From contig JAJZWW010000076.1 of the NCBI GenBank assembly GCA_021846485.1, positions 1 through 11,060 of the forward strand: a DNA stretch of 11,060 nt, read 5' to 3'. Below, in pieces: positions 6,411 to 11,060 of this stretch; position 1 is the first letter of the stretch, and every line of letters starts with the position of its first letter. This DNA is from Actinomycetes bacterium (GTDB lineage Bacteria > Actinomycetota > Acidimicrobiia > Acidimicrobiales > Palsa-688). The notes below the pieces were generated by a model. That model saw nothing but the letters and a program-made list of their open reading frames with translations, did not search any database and was not told where the DNA came from. Both the position numbers and the translations under genes were made by a program.

Positions 6411-7831
6411 GCGACCGCCGCCCCCTTCCCGAGTGGACCGCCCTCGAGCTGGCTGCGGCAGTGCACCGCCGGGAGGTCAGCCCGAGCGAGATCCTGGAGG
6501 CCTGCCTGGCCGCCGCCGACGAGCGCGACGGGGCCCTCGGTGCGCTGGTCTGGCGCGACGACGAGGTGGCCCGGGCCGAGGCCCGGGAGATGACCGAGCG
6601 GGTGGCGCGCGAGCCGGCCGAGCAGCTCCCGCCCTTCCTCGGCGTGCCGATGCCGGTGAAGGACCTCACCGAGGTCGCCGGCTGGCCGGTCACCTACGGC
6701 TCGTGGGCGGCCCCCCGGGGCCCCTCTGGCGAGAGCGAGCTGGTGGTCGACGCCTTGCGCCGTGCCGGGTTCTTGCTCACCGGGCGGACCAACACCCCCG
6801 AGCTCGGCCCGATCACCGCAGCCGAGAACGTCCGCTACGGGATCACCCGGAACCCCTGGGACCTCCGGCGCACCCCGGGCGGCTCAAGCGGCGGAGCGGC
6901 GGCAGCGGTCGCCGGCGGGATCTTCCCCGTGGCCCACGGCAACGACGGCGGAGGGTCGATCCGCATCCCGGCGAGCTGCTGCGGACTGGTCGGGTTGAAG
7001 GTCAGCCGGGGACGGGTGCCGGCCCGGGTGACCTCCTGGGAGGGCGGCTCGGTCGAGGGGGTGGTCACTCGGGACGTGGCCGACACCGCAGCGGTGCTCG
7101 ACTGGATCAGTGGCCCCGACCGGGCGTGCTGGTACAACGCCCCGGCCCCCGAGCGCCCGTTCCTGTCCGAGCTCGGAGCACCCCAGGCGCCGCTTCGCGT
7201 CGGGCTGGTCGAGACCGTGCCCCTCGGGCTCACGCTGGACCCGGCGTGCTGGGACGCGGTGGACGGCGCGGCGAGGACCCTCGAGGCGATCGGCCACCCG
7301 GTCGTGCCGGTACCCCTTGAGCTCCCCGACGAGGCCCTGACCGCCTTCCTCGACGTGGTCAACAGCGGCCTCGCCGACTACGAGGACCTGGACTGGGACC
7401 GGACCGAGCCCCATGTGCGGGCCAACCGGGCCGCCGCCCAGGCGGTGGACAGCCTCGCCTACGTCCGCTCGGTCCACCGCCTCCAGCGCTACACCCGCGA
7501 GCTGGTGGCCCGCTTCGGGGACGACTTCGACGTGCTGCTCACCCCGACGATGACGATCGAGCCACCTGAGGCCGGTGCTGTCCTGGCCGCCGCCCACGAG
7601 GCGGCGGGAGGTCCCGCCCTGCCGGTGCTGCAGATGGCCGCCTACACGGGGATCTTCAACGTCACCGGGCTGCCGGCGATCTCCCTGCCGCTCCACCAGG
7701 CGCCGTCGGGCCTGCCGATAGGGGTGCAGCTGGTCGGCGGGCCGTGGGAGGAGGCCCTCCTGGTCCGCCTCGCCTCCAGCCTGGAGAGTGTCGCTCCCTG
7801 GCGTGAGCGCTGCCCGGCGTTCACGAGGTGA
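6407..7831 (+). CDS. Amidase signature family hydrolase
   Basis: This 474-residue protein carries the full amidase signature. Lys85 lies in GVPMPVKDLTEVAG. The Gly/Ser-rich segment RRTPGGSSGGAAAAVAGG holds the cis-serine Ser160, and GNDGGGSIRIPASCCGLVGL holds the nucleophile Ser184. The 24-residue spacing between the two serines equals that of fatty acid amide hydrolase. The C-terminal part LLTPTMTIEPPEAG and NVTGLPAISLPL is also typical. The family hydrolyses amide bonds, releasing ammonia or an amine; members range from GatA to aliphatic and peptide amidases. GatA is unlikely because no gatB or gatC lies nearby. GTG 6407 is chosen because it directly precedes the first conserved helix and follows a -10-like box. 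It is divergent from the aminotransferase operon, so it could feed an amino or carboxylic acid into it, but this is speculation. Confidence 0.93.
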   Translation: MSDRRPLPEWTALELAAAVHRREVSPSEILEACLAAADERDGALGALVWRDDEVARAEAREMTERVAREPAEQLPPFLGVPMPVKDLTEVAGWPVTYGSWAAPRGPSGESELVVDALRRAGFLLTGRTNTPELGPITAAENVRYGITRNPWDLRRTPGGSSGGAAAAVAGGIFPVAHGNDGGGSIRIPASCCGLVGLKVSRGRVPARVTSWEGGSVEGVVTRDVADTAAVLDWISGPDRACWYNAPAPERPFLSELGAPQAPLRVGLVETVPLGLTLDPACWDAVDGAARTLEAIGHPVVPVPLELPDEALTAFLDVVNSGLADYEDLDWDRTEPHVRANRAAAQAVDSLAYVRSVHRLQRYTRELVARFGDDFDVLLTPTMTIEPPEAGAVLAAAHEAAGGPALPVLQMAAYTGIFNVTGLPAISLPLHQAPSGLPIGVQLVGGPWEEALLVRLASSLESVAPWRERCPAFTR

Positions 7832-9395
7832 CGATCGCTTCCAGGGTCCACTCGGGGTGGTCGCTCTCCAGGCGGGTCAGCCAGTAGGGGCTGGGGAAGA
7901 CCGCGAGGATCGTCCCGTCTCTCCGCTCGAGCAGCTCCACGCCCCCTGCGTTTCGCAGCTCGGGGACCGTCTCGGCGTCGGTGCTCCGCACGGTGCGCTG
8001 CTCCGCGACGCCGAGCTCGACCGCCGCCCCGAGCTCGTGCTCCATGCGGTGGGCGAAGACCTCGAACTGCATCTGCCCGACGGCGGCGAGCACCGGCTCG
8101 GGGTCCCCTCCCAGGCGGTGGAGGACCTGGACCACGCCTTCTCGCTCGAGCTGGTCGAGACCCCGGCGGAACTGCTTGGCGCGCGACAGGTCCTTCGGCC
8201 GGACGCTCGCCACCAGCTCGGGGGCGAAGGTGGGGATCGGGGGAAAGGCTACGGGGACCGCTTCGTAGAGGCTGTCGCCGACGCTCAGTCCGCCGGCGTT
8301 GACCAGCCCGACCACGTCGCCGGGCCAGGCGTCGTCGACAGTGGTGCGCTCCGCGCCGAACAGCGAGGCGGCGTACTTGGTGGCGAACGGTTTGCCCGTC
8401 GCCCCGTGGGTGAGGACCATGCCCCGCTCGAAGTGGCCCGAGCAGACCCGGACGAAGGCCACGTGGTCCCGGTGTGCCGGGTTCATGTTGGCCTGCAGCT
8501 TGAACACGAAGCCGCTGAAGGGCGCCTCGACGGGGCGCGATGCGCCGAGCGCGTCGAGCGCCGGCGACGGCGCGGGGGCCAGGTCGACCACGGCCTCGAG
8601 GAGGTGGCGCACCCCGAAGTTGGTGAGTGCCGAGCCGACGAAGAGGGGGCTCGACTCCCCTGCAAGGAAGCGCTTCTGGTCGAAGCTCGCGCCGACCGCG
8701 TCGAGCAGCGCGGCGGCCTCACGGGCGGCCACCCACTCCTCTCCGAAGGCGGCCGCCGCCTCGGTGGGTCCCAGGCGCTCCTCGGACGCCTCGCTCGCTC
8801 CTCGGGCGCTGCGCTGGTAGCGGACCGCGGTCCCGTCCCGGCGGTCGAGGATCCCGCGCAGCTCACCGGGGATCCCCACCGGCCAGGTGATCGGGGCTGG
8901 CTCGAGGCCGATCTGGTCCTGGATCTCGTCGAGCAGCTCCAGGGGATCCCGCCCGGGGCGGTCGAGCTTGTTGAGGAAGGTGAGCACCGGGAGCCGGCGC
9001 GCCCGGCAGACCTCGAACAGCCTCCGGGTCTGGGGCTCGATGCCCTTGGCGGCGTCGAGGACCATCACCGCGGCGTCGGCCGCCGCCAGCACCCGGTAGG
9101 TGTCCTCGGAGAAGTCCCGGTGGCCGGGTGTGTCGAGCAGGTTGACCACCCGGTCCCGGTAGGTGAACTGCATCACCGTGGAGCTCACCGAGATGCCCCG
9201 TTGCTGTTCGAGCTCCATCCAGTCGGAACGGGCGGCCCGCCTTCCCGCGCGGGCCTTGACCGCCCCGGCCTCCGCGACTGCACCGGCGTAGAGGAGGAAC
9301 TTCTCGGTCAGCGTGGTCTTGCCGGCGTCGGGGTGGCTGATGATCGCGAAGGTCCGCCGGCGACCCGCCTCCCCCCGCACCTCTTGCTCCAGCAC
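7821..9395 (-). CDS. prfC: Peptide chain release factor 3 (RF3)
   Basis: This translational GTPase recycles release factors RF1 and RF2 from the ribosome after termination. G-motifs are in order: SHPDAGKTT (P-loop, about 20-28), RGISVSSTVM (switch I), DTPGHRDF (switch II) and NKLDR (base recognition). The RF3-specific segments KSDWMExExQRGIS-like (SDWMELEQQRGIS) and FKLQANMNPAHRDHVAFVRV separate it from EF-G. Length, 524 residues, matches the E. coli protein (529). The start is uncertain. GTG 9395 gives the same 12 residues before RRTFAIISHPDAGKT as in E. coli and sits 7 bases behind a TAGGTT box; an in-frame TTG at 9404 would add three residues. It is convergent with the amidase and overlaps its end by 11 bases. 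Confidence 0.95.
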   Translation of the reverse strand: MLEQEVRGEAGRRRTFAIISHPDAGKTTLTEKFLLYAGAVAEAGAVKARAGRRAARSDWMELEQQRGISVSSTVMQFTYRDRVVNLLDTPGHRDFSEDTYRVLAAADAAVMVLDAAKGIEPQTRRLFEVCRARRLPVLTFLNKLDRPGRDPLELLDEIQDQIGLEPAPITWPVGIPGELRGILDRRDGTAVRYQRSARGASEASEERLGPTEAAAAFGEEWVAAREAAALLDAVGASFDQKRFLAGESSPLFVGSALTNFGVRHLLEAVVDLAPAPSPALDALGASRPVEAPFSGFVFKLQANMNPAHRDHVAFVRVCSGHFERGMVLTHGATGKPFATKYAASLFGAERTTVDDAWPGDVVGLVNAGGLSVGDSLYEAVPVAFPPIPTFAPELVASVRPKDLSRAKQFRRGLDQLEREGVVQVLHRLGGDPEPVLAAVGQMQFEVFAHRMEHELGAAVELGVAEQRTVRSTDAETVPELRNAGGVELLERRDGTILAVFPSPYWLTRLESDHPEWTLEAIVTS

Positions 9396-9402
9396 CCGAC
9401 CC

Positions 9403-9408
9403 AACCTA
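9403..9408 (-). promoter_or_regulatory. Possible -10 box of prfC (leaderless)
   Basis: On the minus strand TAGGTT fits TANNNT and ends 7 bases before GTG 9395. It overlaps the alternative TTG start at 9404, which argues against that start if the box is used. No -35 box is seen. prfC could instead be transcribed with the small gene 22 bases upstream. Confidence 0.25.
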
Positions 9409-9417
9409 CCGGGGAGG

Positions 9418-9726
9418 TCATCCCGGAGTCGACGGGCACGCCAGCGAGCTGCCGTCGAGCTCCCGGAGCAGGGCTCGGGCTCCCCCGCTCACCCCGGAGG
9501 TCGCCAGCGTGCCGGCGCTGGAGCCCCCGGTGCTCCCGTCGATCTGGCCGGCGAGCCGCTGCTCCTGGCAGGCCCCGGCGATCCCGTTGTGCGCCAGGCC
9601 GCCCGGAGACGCCGGTCCCGAACCCCCGCCGAGGAGCGGCGCGGCCCGCAGCGACCAGATCGTGACGGCCAGGCCGATCGCGACCGTGACCAGCTTCACC
9701 CACATCTTCAGGTACCGCGGATCCAT
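9418..9726 (-). CDS. Small secreted or single-pass membrane protein, function unknown
   Basis: The frame encodes 102 residues with high third-position GC, like its neighbours. MDPRYLKMWVK is followed by a hydrophobic helix (about 12-28, KLVTVAIGLAVTIWSLRAA) that is either a signal anchor or an uncleaved signal sequence. The rest is Gly/Ser/Ala-rich and low in complexity, with two cysteines (GACQEQR and SLACPSTPG). I do not recognise a family. ATG 9726 is directly abutted by GGAGG, closer than usual; the ATG at codon 8 (9705) or the longer frame from 9804 are alternatives. It ends 22 bases before the prfC start on the same strand, so the two may be cotranscribed, and it is divergent from the DedA gene. 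Confidence 0.5.
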   Translation of the reverse strand: MDPRYLKMWVKLVTVAIGLAVTIWSLRAAPLLGGGSGPASPGGLAHNGIAGACQEQRLAGQIDGSTGGSSAGTLATSGVSGGARALLRELDGSSLACPSTPG

Positions 9727-9863
9727 CCTCCGATGGTCGGCAAGCCGGAGCTCCGACTGGAGCCCGAGTGGGGCTCTCCCCCGTCTACTACTTCGTTGTA
9801 GCATGCTGCAGCCGAGGGGCGCGGGCGTGGTCCCGACCGCCCGGCCCCTACCCTGGAGGTTCC

Positions 9864-10679
9864 ATGCTGGCCCTGCTCAACTTCACCCACTTCGTCGCCT
9901 CGTCGGGCTTGGTGGCGGTCTTCGTCCTGTCGGTGCTGCAGTCCTGCTGCGTCCCGACCTCTTCGGAGCTGACCCTCGGGTTTGCCGGGGTGCTGGCCGC
10001 CGAGGGGAGGCTGTCGTTGCCGGGGGCGATCGCCGCCGGCGTCACCGGGGAGATCGTGGGGGCCTACATAGCGTGGGCGATCGGCTTCTACGGCGGCCGA
10101 GCCTTCGTCGAGCGTTACGGCCGCTACGTGTTGATGACCACCGAGGACCTCGACCGCGCGGAGGCTTGGTACGGGCGCCACGAGCGCTTCGGCGTCTTCG
10201 GCAGCCGGTTGCTGCCGGTGATCCGCAACTTCGTCGCGGTACCCGCCGGCGTGGCCGAGGTGCCCCTCTTGCGCTTCGGGGTCCTCACCGCGGCGGGCTC
10301 GCTGATCTGGGACTCGTTGATGGCGCTCATCGGCTACGGGATCGGCGGGAGCTGGCGGGCGGTGATGAAGGGCTTCAGCGACGCCGGCTACCTGCTCGCC
10401 GCGCTGGTCGTGCTAGCGGTCGCGGTGTTTGTCTGGCACCGCTGGAGGTCCTACGTGCGAGTAACCCGCCGGGGGACGCCCGCCGGGGCGGGGACCGGCG
10501 GCGCTGGCACCGAGGGTTCCCGTCCGGCGCCCCCGGCGCCTCGCGCCGCCCCGGGGTCACTGGCTGCCAAGGCGTCGGCGGCCCGGGAACGGGCCGGCAA
10601 TGCCGGGAGGCGTCGCAGCACCGGACCTGGCGCCCGTCCCGACCGCCGCCGGCGGTCCGAGCCTCCCAGGCGGCCCTGA
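9864..10679 (+). CDS. DedA-family (SNARE-associated/VTT) membrane protein
   Basis: This 271-residue protein matches the DedA family over residues 1-200. Glu35 lies in PTSSELTLGFAG, where DedA proteins carry a membrane acidic residue. The conserved core is EIVGAYIAWAIGFYGGRAFVE (about 63-83), then GSRLLPVIRNFVAVPAG (113-129) with Arg115 and Arg121. Hydrophobic segments lie near 12-30, 55-75, 135-160 and 176-192. DedA proteins are linked to lipid scrambling or transport and proton-dependent membrane homeostasis; the substrate here is unknown. ATG 9864 is preceded by GGAGG at 9855-9859, a good ribosome binding site, so the longer open frame upstream is rejected. About 70 C-terminal residues (from 203) form an Arg/Pro/Gly/Ala-rich, probably disordered cytoplasmic tail, not typical of the family. 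Confidence 0.92.
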   Translation: MLALLNFTHFVASSGLVAVFVLSVLQSCCVPTSSELTLGFAGVLAAEGRLSLPGAIAAGVTGEIVGAYIAWAIGFYGGRAFVERYGRYVLMTTEDLDRAEAWYGRHERFGVFGSRLLPVIRNFVAVPAGVAEVPLLRFGVLTAAGSLIWDSLMALIGYGIGGSWRAVMKGFSDAGYLLAALVVLAVAVFVWHRWRSYVRVTRRGTPAGAGTGGAGTEGSRPAPPAPRAAPGSLAAKASAARERAGNAGRRRSTGPGARPDRRRRSEPPRRP

Positions 10680-10726
10680 GCCGCGCGCCCGGGGAGCCCG
10701 AAGCGTTTGGCCTCTCGTCGCCCGGG

Positions 10727-11060
10727 TCAGGGGCCCGCGGCGAGGGCGACCGGGTGGTGCATGGCGGCTTGGAACAACTCGACCACGTCGTGGCCGGCCA
10801 CCATGGTCGAGACCACTGCCACCAACCCCAGGCCGGCGAGCGCGGCGGTCGTGCCGGGCCGCCGGCGCGGCGGCCGGCGGGACAGGGCGCGGACACGGTG
10901 CTCGGCGTCGCTGGCGCCGAACGCCAGGGTGAGGGACTTCCCGTACCTGCGCCCCTCGACAACCCGGCCGATCGCGTCGGCTACGAGGTCCCGGTCCCCC
11001 GTCGCCCGGGCGGCGACCTCGTCGGCCGCCCGCTCGGTGGCCAACCGCGCCGCCCGGGGG
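10727..11060 (-). CDS. C-terminal part of a probable M56-type (BlaR1-like) membrane metallopeptidase, partial
   Basis: The open frame continues past the right edge, so the 5' part, including any HExxH zinc motif, is not visible. The visible 110 or so residues read RAARLATERAADEVAARATG then DRDLVADAIGRVV. This is the region that follows the zinc site in M56 and M48 peptidases, where the third-ligand glutamate lies in an (E/D)xxAD motif and is followed by GDRxxVAxAL. Next comes a basic SRRPPRRRPG and a last membrane helix, AALAGLGLVAVVSTMVAGHD, near the C-terminus. M56 proteins are integral membrane peptidases; the best-known ones sense beta-lactams, and many actinobacterial ones have no known substrate, often paired with a BlaI-type repressor. 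The assignment rests on a short segment. It is convergent with the DedA gene (47 bases between stops). Confidence 0.6.
   Translation of the reverse strand, partial: PRAARLATERAADEVAARATGDRDLVADAIGRVVEGRRYGKSLTLAFGASDAEHRVRALSRRPPRRRPGTTAALAGLGLVAVVSTMVAGHDVVELFQAAMHHPVALAAGP

Noticed and set aside
9768..9863. Upstream extension of the DedA frame
   Set aside because: ATG 9864 has a good GGAGG and starts the family-like sequence; the extra 32 residues are not membrane-like and overlap the upstream region of a divergent gene.
10680..10741. Long-range GC-rich stem (10680-10690 with 10731-10741) as a terminator after DedA
   Set aside because: The arms pair at 10 of 11 positions, but the loop is 40 bases, the second arm runs into the M56 gene end, and no T-run is present. 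In such GC-rich DNA this is expected by chance.

Overview
The window looks like chromosomal DNA from a high-GC actinobacterium. GTG and TTG starts are common, genes overlap in ATGA/GTGA fashion, and several starts sit 6-7 bases behind a TANNNT box as in leaderless actinobacterial genes. Acidimicrobiia or a relative is possible, but that is inference; nothing here fixes the genus.

Left arm (1-1620) is a decayed accessory stretch. It holds the broken 3' part of a group II intron reverse transcriptase, about 290 bases with no recognisable gene, one intact small gene of the DUF1801 family, and a 5' remnant of an APC-type amino acid permease on the minus strand. The permease remnant has an early stop, a frameshift and a 93-bp insert bounded by imperfect 27-bp inverted repeats.

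Middle (1650-5840) is a metabolic block. An Lrp/AsnC regulator on the plus strand is divergent from the dead permease and convergent with a four-gene minus-strand operon. In transcription order the operon is a fold-I PLP aminotransferase, a single-domain cupin, an SDR-like protein that has lost the catalytic tetrad, and a fold-IV branched-chain aminotransferase. Every junction overlaps by 1-4 bases, so the genes are probably translationally coupled and act in one amino-acid or keto-acid pathway. The substrate cannot be read from sequence. I regard this cassette as the most interesting part of the window.

Right of the operon (5840-7831) lies an adenosine deaminase pseudogene that keeps only its N- and C-terminal ends, followed by an intact amidase-signature hydrolase that overlaps the end of the deaminase frame.

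Right arm (7821-11060) is ordinary: peptide chain release factor 3 (convergent with the amidase, 11-base overlap), a small single-helix secreted or membrane protein of unknown function just upstream of it, a divergent DedA-family membrane protein with a long basic tail, and the 3' end of a probable M56-type membrane peptidase that runs off the right edge. I saw no tRNA, rRNA, CRISPR array or replication origin.
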